A stretch of DNA of 64,000 nucleotides from Ligilactobacillus apodemi DSM 16634 = JCM 16172. Lineage in GTDB: Bacteria; Bacillota; Bacilli; Lactobacillales; Lactobacillaceae. Position numbers and translations under genes: made by a program. Shown piece after piece: positions 25,598 to 34,457 of this stretch; within the stretch, counting starts at the first letter, position 1; each line of letters starts with the position of its first letter. A model generated the notes under the pieces. It worked only from the letters and a program-made list of their open reading frames with translations, made no database searches and had not been told where the DNA came from. The DNA lies in the NCBI RefSeq assembly GCF_001434405.1, contig NZ_AZFT01000006.1, positions 1 through 64,000 of the forward strand, written 5' to 3'.

Positions 25598-27046
25598 TTA
25601 TTTTAACAACAATGATTGGAAGGACTCGCCTTCGATCTGAGCTACTACATGCTCGAGACGTGTGATGTTGTCTTTAATGGTAAGATCATCCAACAAAAGA
25701 ATGGGGGGCTTATCAGCAATAGAAACGTTAAAGTCAAAGTCTGAAACGATCAAATCATAATGTTTTTCCTCAGTATAATCACTCACGTCAATGTTATGAC
25801 CTTTATTTAAAAGCGTTTTTAACTCGGCAATATAAGCGTGTCGCGAAGAGATCGTCAGTTGCGAAACGACTCCGATCTTGATTTGATAACGCTTTTGATT
25901 TTTATACGGACAGATGATCAATTTCAAATTTTCGCGGATCGCAGCTTGTTTATCTGGTGATAGTTTAAAGTTTTGGACCAGTGGAATATGTAAGATCTCA
26001 TCAATAACTTTTTCTTCAAAGGGTTGGATCGAACTTTTCTGCGATTCTAAACTCAAAAGGTCATCGGTATAGTAATACCCATCTAGTAATAAAAATTTAT
26101 TGATAGTGTAGTAAAGACTTTGTTGCAGTTCGAAAAAATCATCGCTGAAATTATAAGAATTTGTCAGGATCGTGGTGATCTGCGTCAAAAGTTGTTGGGT
26201 GTTTGTTTGACTTAGCCCGGAGTTTATTTCGGTCACGGGATAATTTAAAATGCTGTGAGTATTTAAGAAGATAAAAGTCAAATAGCTACAATAATCACTA
26301 ACATTTCGCTCTAAAAAGGGCCAATTTTGTCTAAAATAATCGCATAAGGCACGGTAAAGTGCAGTTTCTTTCACCTTTGCCCATAATTTCGTTGAGGTTA
26401 CTTGAGCTAAATGGTGGGGCAAAAGTTCGTGCTTAAAGCTCAATAAGGTGAGCCATAAGCTGATTTGATTAGTTTGGATGATATTTAGTTTTGAGCCTAG
26501 TCTTTTGGCTGCAAATTCTTTAAATCCGTGATCAGAAATCATTAGTTGATCTTTGATAATGCCGTTACTATAATTGCTCCAGTAAAAATAAAAATAAAAA
26601 TATTGAAGTCCCGAGCCCCTTAGCATGCCTTGCTTGATCTCAAGTGAAAATTCGGCTAAAAACTTGTTGCATTCACTAATCAAGGTATTAGTAGAAGAAA
26701 GACTAATATTGAGTAGATCTGCGATTTCCTCACGCGACAAACGTGAATACTTAAAATAGATATCTAGCAACTGAAAACGTAAAGACGAGGTCAGGATCTG
26801 ATGGTTTAAAGTAGTGATCGGTTGGCTACTGTAGGGAAGATTTAAAATGACTTCATGCCGTGTAGTTGTAAGGATCTGAGAATCAAAAGAATTAATATGT
26901 TCCGTTAATTGGTTTAAAGTTGGTGAAGTTATCTTTAAAACACTACATAACTTTGATTTAGAGGCATGATTATTATGTAAATGTAGTAGCAGTAATAATG
27001 AGTATAACTGCAATTTTTTGTGGTCGAAAAGCTGTTCTTTGTGCAT
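25598..27046 (-). CDS. Mga-like helix-turn-helix transcriptional regulator
   Basis: This 482-residue protein resembles Mga/AtxA-type regulators. It has an N-terminal DNA-binding part with two helix-turn-helix-like segments (about residues 30-60, and 105-130 with SREEIADLLNISLSSTNTLI), a long helical middle like the PRD regions of this group, and a C-terminal ~95 residues resembling a PTS EIIB fold (KIGVVSQLTISSRHAYIAEL). GGAGG lies 9 bases before the ATG. It is divergent from the bile salt hydrolase gene across 600 bases, so that gene is a natural candidate target, though this is inference. Such regulators often respond to sugar phosphotransfer through PRD histidines; I cannot assign which residues would be modified. 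Confidence 0.75.
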   Translation of the reverse strand: MHKEQLFDHKKLQLYSLLLLLHLHNNHASKSKLCSVLKITSPTLNQLTEHINSFDSQILTTTRHEVILNLPYSSQPITTLNHQILTSSLRFQLLDIYFKYSRLSREEIADLLNISLSSTNTLISECNKFLAEFSLEIKQGMLRGSGLQYFYFYFYWSNYSNGIIKDQLMISDHGFKEFAAKRLGSKLNIIQTNQISLWLTLLSFKHELLPHHLAQVTSTKLWAKVKETALYRALCDYFRQNWPFLERNVSDYCSYLTFIFLNTHSILNYPVTEINSGLSQTNTQQLLTQITTILTNSYNFSDDFFELQQSLYYTINKFLLLDGYYYTDDLLSLESQKSSIQPFEEKVIDEILHIPLVQNFKLSPDKQAAIRENLKLIICPYKNQKRYQIKIGVVSQLTISSRHAYIAELKTLLNKGHNIDVSDYTEEKHYDLIVSDFDFNVSIADKPPILLLDDLTIKDNITRLEHVVAQIEGESFQSLLLK

Positions 27047-27546
27047 AAAATGGCCTCCAGCATCAATAATTTTAGGTAATTACTCGTAAAAATAGACAAA
27101 TAAATTATATATAGCTCCAAGGAAATATGCAAGGTAACAAAAATAAGTTAACCATAACTGTTAAAATATAGATTATAGAAACATAATTTTATATTTATAA
27201 TTAAATGGTTATTATTTTGATAATTAAACCAATTTTTTTTAACAACTCAGATAATTTATCGTTTTTTTTACTAAAACAAGCGGTCAAAAGGGGGAAAAAG
27301 TGCGAGATAATGCGAGAAAAAATGAAATATTTTAACTTTTTTACCACAAAATAAACTTGATATATTAGGCAACACAAGAAATTTTGAGAGGAATTAAAAA
27401 TTTTAAAGTTCTAACGACTATTTTAGGAGGTAAATTAGATATGTAAACACAAATATACTGTTAGAAAAGTTGTATGTGTGACCATATGATAGTATCCTCA
27501 ATTATCAACTAATGGTTAAAAAGATGATTTAAAAATAGACATTGTG

Positions 27547-27575
27547 CTACTATGATGTAGTAGTTCATTTTTTTA
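27547..27575 (+). terminator. Terminator-like hairpin in the bile salt hydrolase leader
   Basis: CTACTA and TAGTAG flank a TGATG loop and are followed by TTCATTTTTTT. The stem is only 6 A/T-rich base pairs, so it may be a weak terminator or an operator rather than a full stop signal. Confidence 0.45.
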
Positions 27576-27578
27576 ACA

Positions 27579-27623
27579 AATTGCTCAAAAGCAATTATAC
27601 ATAATGATTAGGTTTTATAACCT
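27579..27623 (+). promoter_or_regulatory. Two inverted repeats immediately upstream of the bile salt hydrolase
   Basis: AATTGCT-CAAA-AGCAATT (27579-27596, perfect 7-bp arms) and AGGTT-TTAT-AACCT (27610-27623) lie 24-68 bases before the start codon, near a possible -10 region (TTATACATAAT). They may be regulator binding sites or hairpins in the leader. Confidence 0.45.
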
Positions 27624-27646
27624 ATGGATAGAAATAAGCGATAAAT

Positions 27647-28621
27647 ATGTGTACAGCAGTTTCGTTCAAGACCAAAGATCACTACTTTGGACGCAATTTT
27701 GATTTTGATTTTTCATATAGCGAACAGGCCGTAATAACACCACGTGAATTCGAATTTAAATTACGTGAACTCTCAGCTTTGAAAAAGCATTATGCTTTAG
27801 TTGGGATTGCCGCTATTTTCGATGATGTACCACTATATTATGATGCCGTGAATGAATATGGCTTAGGCATGGCTGGTTTAAACTTCGAAGGTAATGCTGT
27901 ATTTAACGAAATTGATCCTAACATGGATAACGTAGCACCATACGAATTTATCCCATATATTTTAGGACAATGTAAGACTGTAGCAGAAGCGCGTGTCTTG
28001 TTAGAAAAAGTCAATTTAGTTAATCTTGCTTTTAGTGATAATTTGCCAGTTGCATCCCTACATTGGATCATTGCTGATAAAGACGAATCGATCGTAGTTG
28101 AACCTTTAGCTGATGGTTTAAAGATTTATGATGATCCAGTGGGAGTTTTGACCAATAATCCAACCTTTGATCGTCAATTGTTCAACTTGAACAACTACCG
28201 TGGGTTATCCGCTAAGACGCCAGAAAATACTTTTGACCCTAATGCTGATCTAGATGTCTATAGCCGTGGGATGGGGACATTAGGTCTTCCTGGTGACTTA
28301 ACATCAAGTTCACGTTTTGTCAAAGCAACCTTTACGCGCGCACATTCTGTGTGTGATGACGATGAAAACTCTAGTGTGAGCCAATTTTTCCATATTTTAG
28401 GTTCAGTAGCACAACAAAAAGGTTGCTGTGATGTCGGTAATGATGAATATGAATACACGATCTATAGCAACTGCTACAATACCGAAACTGGTGTAATGTA
28501 TTACCGCACATACTATAACAGTCAATTAACAGCATTAGATCTTCGGAAAGCTGATTTAGATTCAGATAAATATGTCGCATTTCCATTGATCGAAACACAA
28601 CAGATCAATCATTTAAACTAA
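27647..28621 (+). CDS. bsh: Bile salt hydrolase (choloylglycine hydrolase)
   Basis: This 324-residue cytoplasmic Ntn-hydrolase cleaves glycine or taurine from conjugated bile acids. Cys2 (MCTAV) becomes the N-terminal nucleophile once Met is removed. The other catalytic residues of the family are present: R16 and D19 (FGRNFDFD), N79 (GMAGLNF), N170 (GVLTNNP) and R223 (SSSRFVKATF). Length matches lactobacillal enzymes (about 325), and the overall wording is close to that of Ligilactobacillus salivarius. The start is fixed by Cys2, although no strong ribosome binding site is seen before it. The gene stands alone, with a divergent Mga-like regulator upstream and a very strong terminator downstream. 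It indicates life in a bile-exposed gut. Confidence 0.95.
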   Translation: MCTAVSFKTKDHYFGRNFDFDFSYSEQAVITPREFEFKLRELSALKKHYALVGIAAIFDDVPLYYDAVNEYGLGMAGLNFEGNAVFNEIDPNMDNVAPYEFIPYILGQCKTVAEARVLLEKVNLVNLAFSDNLPVASLHWIIADKDESIVVEPLADGLKIYDDPVGVLTNNPTFDRQLFNLNNYRGLSAKTPENTFDPNADLDVYSRGMGTLGLPGDLTSSSRFVKATFTRAHSVCDDDENSSVSQFFHILGSVAQQKGCCDVGNDEYEYTIYSNCYNTETGVMYYRTYYNSQLTALDLRKADLDSDKYVAFPLIETQQINHLN

Positions 28622-28629
28622 AAATATAA

Positions 28630-28682
28630 TTCAAAATGAGTCGCAAGTGGACAACTACGTTCACTTGCGACTCATTTTGGTT
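28630..28682. terminator. Strong bidirectional terminator between bsh and pepX
   Basis: A perfect 18-bp stem (28632-28649 with 28662-28679, arms CAAAATGAGTCGCAAGTG and its complement) has a 12-base loop. The ends are A-rich and T-rich, so it can stop transcripts of both converging genes. Confidence 0.92.
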
Positions 28683-28723
28683 ATATTAAATTAAGTTGTT
28701 TTAGTGGACAGCAAAAAACCTTT

Positions 28724-31132
28724 TCAGTGCAGTGGTAATTCAAGATGGCAATCGGCTAGTTCGAGCGTATAGGTGATATCTTCATTTCCGCGCAAGGTTG
28801 CTGTCATGTCAGTGGCGTAGATGATCAATCCTAACTGACGCCCTTTAGGTAAACGATAAAAAGTTGGTTGCAGTGGAATCTCAACTTCATAGAACTCGTC
28901 AGCAACTAAGTCATTGTTTTGCCAAAGATTTGTCCGATTTTGCAAGTTACGGTGCCCTTTACTGATCAATTTATGCTTGGTTTTTGGCGCTAATTTAAAT
29001 TCGACTAGATCATTTTGGCGCCAATCATAGCCAAGCGCGATTGCTTTAGGCGAAAGTAATACAGGTTTTTGGGTAAGACGTTTAGCTTCACCAAAATCAA
29101 CGAGCATCGCACTTAAAAGGCCGTGATCCACCGAACTAGCAACTTTAACGGTCAATTTTGGTGTTCCACTGAGCAATAATTCTTCGGTCAATTCAGGAGT
29201 CTTAAAAAGCAATCGTGTCTCGCTAAGTGGCGTTTGTTTTTCCCTGACGATATCTTGTTTCCAAGCCGTCAAATCACTTTGATACATTTCAAATTCTGCT
29301 TCACTTAGTTGATCATGGAAAGATACTTGTCCAACAGTAGGTGTTGCTAAAAGTTCCCCGGCCGTAGTTGGATATAAGGTTTGTTTTTTTGGACCTTTCC
29401 AAGTAGTGTATTTCGTCCAAGTTGCCGGGGTAACGTTATCTTGGACTAAAACATCAGGTAAGATTTCAGCTGCGTCATTTTGAACGTCATAAAGCTTATA
29501 AGAGAGCCATAAGTTCATCATATCGGTAAAGTCTAGTGACTGGAAGTTATTGATATAGATGTGTTCTCCTTGATGCAAGATCAGTTTATGTTTGAGCGGT
29601 AATTGAGCAAGTTTTTCTTGAAGTTGGTAGACGTTACGCGGTTTAACGTTCCAATCATTTAGCCCGTGGACCATGACCACGTCACAGGTGATGTTTTGGA
29701 CGTTATTCAAATAATTACGTTCATCCCAAAATTGGTTATAATTCCCCGTTTTACGATCTTGGCCGGCAGTGATCTGCGCTAAAGCTTCTTGCCATTTATC
29801 CGCGATCTTAATAAATTCTCCGGCATTTTTGCGCCGACTAAAGCATTCTTCGGCTAAAATATCTGCATCTTCGCCGACAAAACCATCGGGAGAGACCACT
29901 AAGCCACCATCACGGTAGTAGTCGTACCAACTTGAGATCGCAGCTTCAGAAATGATAGTCTCTAACCCCTTGACGCCAGTTGTGGCTGCTGCGGTAGCGA
30001 GTGTTCCTAAATATGATTTCCCAGTCATGGCAACTTTTTTATTGCACCACCAAGCTCGCACTTCGATGTTGTCAGTCTTATTGGTAAAGGCACGTCTTTC
30101 ACCATTCAACCATTCAATGACTGCGGTAGTCGAAGCAGTTTCTGCCGTTGAGCCACAAGTCCGAAAACCGTCAGAATCAAGGGTGCCGATTCCCGCTGCG
30201 TAAACAACGGCAAAGCCTCGTGCTAAAAAGTAGTCATTTAAGCTATAAGATTTTTCACAGCTAAAAGTTTCTTCTGCTCGTGTCGAACGCCCTTGAACGG
30301 TGCGACGCTCAGCCTCCAAAGATTCACTTGCATGATATTTGATCTCATCATAGGTCGTATTTGTTGGTGTTTTGTGCGTTAATTTAACGTTAGCCGGATG
30401 CATGAGTTTATCGGCTAGAGCTTCGTTAATTCCTTGGTTATAAGGACTTGCCGTGTAAAGTACCGGGACTTTGAGTCCGTGCTCGGTATCACGGGGACGA
30501 ATGATCTCAGCTTTTAAAAGATCAAGCTGACCGTCGCCATCTGTATCTAAATCAGATTCAATGTAGACGACTTCCCTGATCAAGGTGCGCGTGTCAAAGA
30601 TCGGTTGCGCTTTACCGTTGAAAAAGAGGGGCTTTTTGATCGCTGGGAGGTCAAAAAAGCGGGTGAAATACCCTTGAGCAGCTAACTGATCTAGCAAGGT
30701 CTGCCCATTTTTAGTGAAGGTACACAAAAGGTCATACCAAGCACCGATCAGTTGCATCCGCTCATCCAAACTGGAGGCGTGATAAAGCCCGAGACGTTCC
30801 ATTTCAGCGACAGGCTTAGCCACAGCAAAATCAACTTCTGGTTCAAAGCCTAAAAGTTGTAATGCTACTAAGTAAAAGGAATCTAAATCAACCGTTTCAT
30901 GCGCACTATATTCCAAAATATTTTGCGTCGGTGAAGCTAGTAGTGTTTTAAATTTTGCTTCTTTAGTCGGAAATGTTTTTAAGTGTGGTAAAGCAAGGCC
31001 GATAAATTGTAACCAGATGTGATTTAAGTCAGGATCGTTTTGTGCGTCACAGTTTAAAAAGCCGATCTGATGGAGTTCGTGCGCTTTTTGCTCTGGTGTT
31101 AGTTGCAGGTGCGCAAATTGGTTGATTTTCAT
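28724..31132 (-). CDS. pepX: Xaa-Pro dipeptidyl-peptidase PepX
   Basis: This 802-residue cytoplasmic serine peptidase (S15 family) removes X-Pro dipeptides from peptide N-termini and completes digestion of imported proline-rich peptides. The catalytic serine lies in GKSYLG (about residue 373), the aspartate in VHGLNDWNV and the histidine in LHQGEH. An N-terminal helical domain, the alpha/beta-hydrolase core and a C-terminal beta-sandwich are all present by length. The longest frame begins at 31201, but an AGGGGG lies 10 bases before the ATG at 31132, whose product starts MKINQFAHLQLTPEQ as in other PepX proteins. It complements the two peptide-binding proteins and Opp importer nearby. Confidence 0.93.
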   Translation of the reverse strand: MKINQFAHLQLTPEQKAHELHQIGFLNCDAQNDPDLNHIWLQFIGLALPHLKTFPTKEAKFKTLLASPTQNILEYSAHETVDLDSFYLVALQLLGFEPEVDFAVAKPVAEMERLGLYHASSLDERMQLIGAWYDLLCTFTKNGQTLLDQLAAQGYFTRFFDLPAIKKPLFFNGKAQPIFDTRTLIREVVYIESDLDTDGDGQLDLLKAEIIRPRDTEHGLKVPVLYTASPYNQGINEALADKLMHPANVKLTHKTPTNTTYDEIKYHASESLEAERRTVQGRSTRAEETFSCEKSYSLNDYFLARGFAVVYAAGIGTLDSDGFRTCGSTAETASTTAVIEWLNGERRAFTNKTDNIEVRAWWCNKKVAMTGKSYLGTLATAAATTGVKGLETIISEAAISSWYDYYRDGGLVVSPDGFVGEDADILAEECFSRRKNAGEFIKIADKWQEALAQITAGQDRKTGNYNQFWDERNYLNNVQNITCDVVMVHGLNDWNVKPRNVYQLQEKLAQLPLKHKLILHQGEHIYINNFQSLDFTDMMNLWLSYKLYDVQNDAAEILPDVLVQDNVTPATWTKYTTWKGPKKQTLYPTTAGELLATPTVGQVSFHDQLSEAEFEMYQSDLTAWKQDIVREKQTPLSETRLLFKTPELTEELLLSGTPKLTVKVASSVDHGLLSAMLVDFGEAKRLTQKPVLLSPKAIALGYDWRQNDLVEFKLAPKTKHKLISKGHRNLQNRTNLWQNNDLVADEFYEVEIPLQPTFYRLPKGRQLGLIIYATDMTATLRGNEDITYTLELADCHLELPLH

Positions 31133-31258
31133 GCTTTGATAGCCCCCTGTAGAGTTGATGAGAACATTATAGCTGTTTGTTTGGAGAAATACCAGTCGCA
31201 AAATTACGCATTATTTGTAAGTAAAAATTATTGCCAAGAAAGAAAAAATAGGGCACAA

Positions 31259-31278
31259 TATAGTAAGCGATTACTATA
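31259..31278 (+). promoter_or_regulatory. Perfect inverted repeat upstream of the orphan oppA
   Basis: TATAGTAA-GCGA-TTACTATA (8-bp arms, 4-base centre) ends 25 bases before the ATG of the peptide-binding protein gene and just before its AGGGGAG ribosome binding site. It could be an operator at the promoter or a leader hairpin. Confidence 0.5.
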
Positions 31279-31303
31279 TACTAATTGAGGGGAGAATGAC
31301 AAC

Positions 31304-32923
31304 ATGAAAAGTAAAAAATTAGCTATGTTATTTGGGGTCGTTTTTTTAAGCTTAGTGCTTGTTGGTTGTAGCAATAATTCAAAATCTCAAAATTCAACAA
31401 GTCAAACTTTCAAAGTTGCCACAAGCGATCAGATCGCTACGTTAAATACCGCTAAGTATAGCGACATGATCAGTTTGGAAGCGATGGATAATGCCTTTGA
31501 AGGGTTATATCGCTTTGATAGCAACGGCAAACCAGTTTTGGCAGGGGCTAAGAGCGTAACGAAAAACGACGCAAGCGATGTTTATACGTTTAAACTTCGG
31601 ACCAATGCTAAGTGGTCAAATGGTGATGCAGTAACTGCTAAAGACTATGTCTATGCATGGCAAAACTTGATCGATCCAACTACAGCATCACCAAATTCAC
31701 AACGGTTAGATCCAATCAAAAATGCTCAAGCAATCCGCAAAGGTGAAATGTCACCTGATCAATTAGGGGTCAAAGCAATTGATGATTATACCTTAGAAGT
31801 CGATTTGGAAGCACCGATCAGCTATTTAGATGAATTATTGACCGGGGCGCCATTTTTCCCTAAAAATGAAAAAGCGGTCGCTAAATATGGGGATAAGTAC
31901 GGGACAACTTCGGCCAAGACCGTCTATAACGGACCATATGTTGTGACTGGTTGGACTGGGACAAATGATACGTGGAGTTATGTAAAAAATACTAAATATT
32001 GGGATAAGGCAAACGTCAAGCTCAAGCGAGCAGATGTCAAAGTTGTTAAGGATACTTCAACAGCGGGTAAGTTATTCCAAACGGGTAAGATCGATTATAC
32101 GATCTTAGGCAATGAATTTGCCAAACAATACGCTAATACAACGGGGTATCACAGCAAGAAGATTCCGTTGATCGGGTATCTAGGCTTTAATACGCAACGC
32201 TCGGTGACAGGAAATGTTCACGCGCGTAAAGCGACCGCGCAAGCTTTTGACAAGAAATCTTTAGTCAAAAATGTGTTAAATGCTGGTACACCACTAAATG
32301 GGATCGTGCCAACTGACTTTGCCTATAATTCGGAAACGAAAAAAGAATATCGTAGCCAAGCTGGTAATATGATCACTTATAATAAAAAGGCAGCTCAAAC
32401 AGAATGGGCAAAAGCCAAAGAAGAATTAGGTAAGGATAACTTGACTTTGGAATTACTGACATCAGATACCAATGAGGCTAAGCAAGTGGGGGCCTTTTTA
32501 CAAAGCCAGTTAGAACAAAACTTACCAGGCTTGAAAGTCACGGTTCGTTCGATTCCATTAAAATCACGCTTAGCAGCGACAACCGCTTATAACTACGATA
32601 TTGTTTACGGAACTTGGCAAGCTGATTATGCTGATCCGGTCAACTTTATCAGCGATGGTGGTCAATACCATTTAAACACTGATTATAAGAGCGAAGAATT
32701 TTGGAACGATTTAAATAAGGCAGCTACCGAATACGCGACTGATCCAACCAAACGCTGGGAGACTTTGATCAATGCTGAAACTCATTTGATCAAAGACGAT
32801 GCGTATACTGCCCCAGTTTACCAAGGATCAATGACATACTTGTTAAATACACGCGTTAAAGGGTTAACGATCTCACCATACGGAACAGTGCTCTTTTATC
32901 GTGATGTTGAATTGAATAGCTAA
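31304..32923 (+). CDS. Peptide ABC transporter substrate-binding lipoprotein (orphan OppA-like)
   Basis: This 539-residue extracellular lipoprotein of the SBP_bac_5 family has a signal peptide ending in the lipobox LVGC (Cys about 23), a Ser/Asn-rich tether, and the OppA-type stretches TFKLRTNAKWSNGDAVTAKDYVYAWQ, written here only in part as KWSNGD and AKDYVYAWQ, and VYNGPYVV. It would capture oligopeptides for import. No permease or ATPase genes follow; a terminator lies directly downstream. It therefore probably shares the OppBCDF machinery encoded 11 kb away, adding another peptide specificity, or it acts as a peptide pheromone receptor (inference). It is clearly paralogous to the oppA at 42219. 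Confidence 0.9.
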   Translation: MKSKKLAMLFGVVFLSLVLVGCSNNSKSQNSTSQTFKVATSDQIATLNTAKYSDMISLEAMDNAFEGLYRFDSNGKPVLAGAKSVTKNDASDVYTFKLRTNAKWSNGDAVTAKDYVYAWQNLIDPTTASPNSQRLDPIKNAQAIRKGEMSPDQLGVKAIDDYTLEVDLEAPISYLDELLTGAPFFPKNEKAVAKYGDKYGTTSAKTVYNGPYVVTGWTGTNDTWSYVKNTKYWDKANVKLKRADVKVVKDTSTAGKLFQTGKIDYTILGNEFAKQYANTTGYHSKKIPLIGYLGFNTQRSVTGNVHARKATAQAFDKKSLVKNVLNAGTPLNGIVPTDFAYNSETKKEYRSQAGNMITYNKKAAQTEWAKAKEELGKDNLTLELLTSDTNEAKQVGAFLQSQLEQNLPGLKVTVRSIPLKSRLAATTAYNYDIVYGTWQADYADPVNFISDGGQYHLNTDYKSEEFWNDLNKAATEYATDPTKRWETLINAETHLIKDDAYTAPVYQGSMTYLLNTRVKGLTISPYGTVLFYRDVELNS

Positions 32924-32934
32924 AATAGACGTTT

Positions 32935-32974
32935 AAAAAGCTTGCAGGGAAATTTTGTCCTGCAAGCTTTTTTA
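32935..32974 (+). terminator. Intrinsic terminator after the orphan oppA
   Basis: AAAAAGCTTGCAGG pairs perfectly with CCTGCAAGCTTTTT around a 10-base loop and ends in TTTTTT. Confidence 0.92.
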
Positions 32975-33100
32975 GTGATCAGCTAAAATAACCCAGGAAA
33001 TTTTTAATGTTTCCTAAAAAAGGTTAATTCCTAATTGTTGTATAAGTATTATAGTAGCCTAGCCTTTAATTTTTAGTTATAATTATTCTTATTGAGACAA

Positions 33101-33122
33101 GTCTTAAACTGCATCTTAAGAC
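33101..33122 (+). promoter_or_regulatory. Inverted repeat upstream of the cation/proton antiporter
   Basis: GTCTTAA (33101-33107) and TTAAGAC (33116-33122) are perfect 7-bp arms 8 bases apart, 40 bases before the start codon. A TATAAT lies at 33078-33083 just upstream. An operator or leader hairpin is possible. Confidence 0.4.
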
Positions 33123-33161
33123 GGTTTAGGGGGTACAGAATAGAAAGGAAGCAATTCTAAA

Positions 33162-34340
33162 ATGGAATATTTAGGAATTTTGTGTCTAGTGTTGTTTGCG
33201 ACAGCATTAGCAGGTCATTTGAGCCGGCGAATTGGGATGCCGGCGGTTATTGGCCAGTTACTAGTCGGGATCATCTTAGGACCGGCTGTTTTAGGATGGG
33301 TCACAGAAAATGAATTTGTCACTACTTTTTCCGAGATCGGTGTTATTTTATTGATGTTTATGGCAGGACTTGAAAGTGATCTTGAATTATTGAAAAAGTA
33401 TTTCAAACCATCAATGTCTGTGGCAGTCTGTGGGATCGTCGTTCCGGTTGCCTTGGTTTATATTTTAGGTAGATTTTTTAACTTTACTAATGAACAAGCA
33501 ATCTTCTTAGGGGTGACTTTTGCGGCAACCTCGGTCAGCATCTCGGTCGAAGTATTAAAAGAATTACGGCGTTTAGATTCTAAGGAAGGGACTACGATCT
33601 TAGGCGCAGCTGTGATCGATGATATTTTAGCGGTGCTTATTTTAAGTGTGCTAGTCAGCATCTTTAGTGATGTGGCTGCAAGTGAAGGTGGGCACGTTCA
33701 AACTAACTTAGCATTAGGAATCACCTTACAAGTCCTTTACTTTGTTGGGATCTATGTGGTCTTTAAGTGGGTCACCCCAACATTGATGCGTTTGGGTGAA
33801 AAGATGACCGTTTCTGCTTCAGTTATTTTAATGTCATTAGTGATCTGCTTAGGCATGGCATATTTAGCAGAATTAGTCGGCTTAAGTGGCGTTGTGGGCT
33901 CATTTTTCGCTGGTGTAGCAGTGGCACAAACAAGCTACAAGCGTGAAGTAGAAGAAAGTGTTGAACCAATTGGTTATGCAGTCTTTATTCCGATGTTTTT
34001 TGTCAGCATCGGATTACAAATGACCTTTGAAGGCTTCTGGTCAGATATTGGCTTTATCGTACTCTTGACGATCTTAGCACTCTTGACCAAGTGGATCGGC
34101 TGTGGTGCTGGGGCAAAGGCTTTAGGTATGGACTGGCATTCAGCTGATATCATTGGTGCCGGCATGGTCTCACGTGGTGAAATGGCGTTGATCATTGCTC
34201 AAGTTGGTTATGGTGCCAAACTCTTAACGAGTGACTACTATTCAAGTGTGATCATTGTAATCATTTTAACCACGATCATTGCACCGTTTATGCTTAAACA
34301 AGCAATCGTTCGGCAAAATAAAACATTGAAAAAAGCGTAA
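33162..34340 (+). CDS. Cation:proton antiporter, CPA2 family
   Basis: This 392-residue membrane protein with about 12 hydrophobic segments belongs to the CPA2 Na+(K+)/H+ exchanger group (NapA/KefB-like core). The ion-binding aspartate pair is visible in AAVIDDILAVL, and the family opening GMPAVIGQLLVGIILGPAVLG and the stretch LLMFMAGLESDLELL are present. No C-terminal TrkA-N or TrkA-C regulatory domain follows, so it is the bare exchanger form. A role in sodium or potassium balance and pH homeostasis follows from the family. AAAGGAA lies 11 bases before the ATG. It is a single-gene unit with a strong terminator. Confidence 0.9.
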   Translation: MEYLGILCLVLFATALAGHLSRRIGMPAVIGQLLVGIILGPAVLGWVTENEFVTTFSEIGVILLMFMAGLESDLELLKKYFKPSMSVAVCGIVVPVALVYILGRFFNFTNEQAIFLGVTFAATSVSISVEVLKELRRLDSKEGTTILGAAVIDDILAVLILSVLVSIFSDVAASEGGHVQTNLALGITLQVLYFVGIYVVFKWVTPTLMRLGEKMTVSASVILMSLVICLGMAYLAELVGLSGVVGSFFAGVAVAQTSYKREVEESVEPIGYAVFIPMFFVSIGLQMTFEGFWSDIGFIVLLTILALLTKWIGCGAGAKALGMDWHSADIIGAGMVSRGEMALIIAQVGYGAKLLTSDYYSSVIIVIILTTIIAPFMLKQAIVRQNKTLKKA

Positions 34341-34347
34341 TAAGCTT

Positions 34348-34398
34348 AAAATAGCTGCTCAAATTTTGTTTTGGCAAAATTGAGCAGCTATTTTTTGG
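34348..34398 (+). terminator. Intrinsic terminator after the antiporter
   Basis: AATAGCTGCTCAAATTTTG pairs with CAAAATTGAGCAGCTATT (one mismatch or bulge) and runs into TTTTTT. Confidence 0.88.
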
Positions 34399-34405
34399 TG
34401 AATAG

Positions 34406-34452
34406 ATAAAAATGCGCCCGTCAAAAGTTTGATTTGACAGGCGCATTTTTGT
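34406..34452 (-). terminator. Terminator of the APC permease at 34458
   Basis: On the minus strand AAAATGCGCCTGTCAAA pairs with TTTGACGGGCGCATTTTT and is followed by a short T run. It lies immediately after the permease stop codon. Confidence 0.88.
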
Positions 34453-34457
34453 CAGCG

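Larger units (their letters stand above)
27047..27646. other. 600-base AT-rich intergenic region between Mga-like regulator and bile salt hydrolase
   Basis: No frame of gene size is seen here. It contains a strong AGGAGG (27425-27430) followed by ATG-TAA (27441-27446), a hairpin CTACTA-TGATG-TAGTAG with a T run (27547-27575), and two more inverted repeats, AATTGCT-CAAA-AGCAATT (27579-27596) and AGGTT-TTAT-AACCT (27610-27623), close to the hydrolase start. It must hold the promoters of both flanking genes. The layout suggests a short leader transcript or remnant gene upstream of the hydrolase. Confidence 0.6.
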
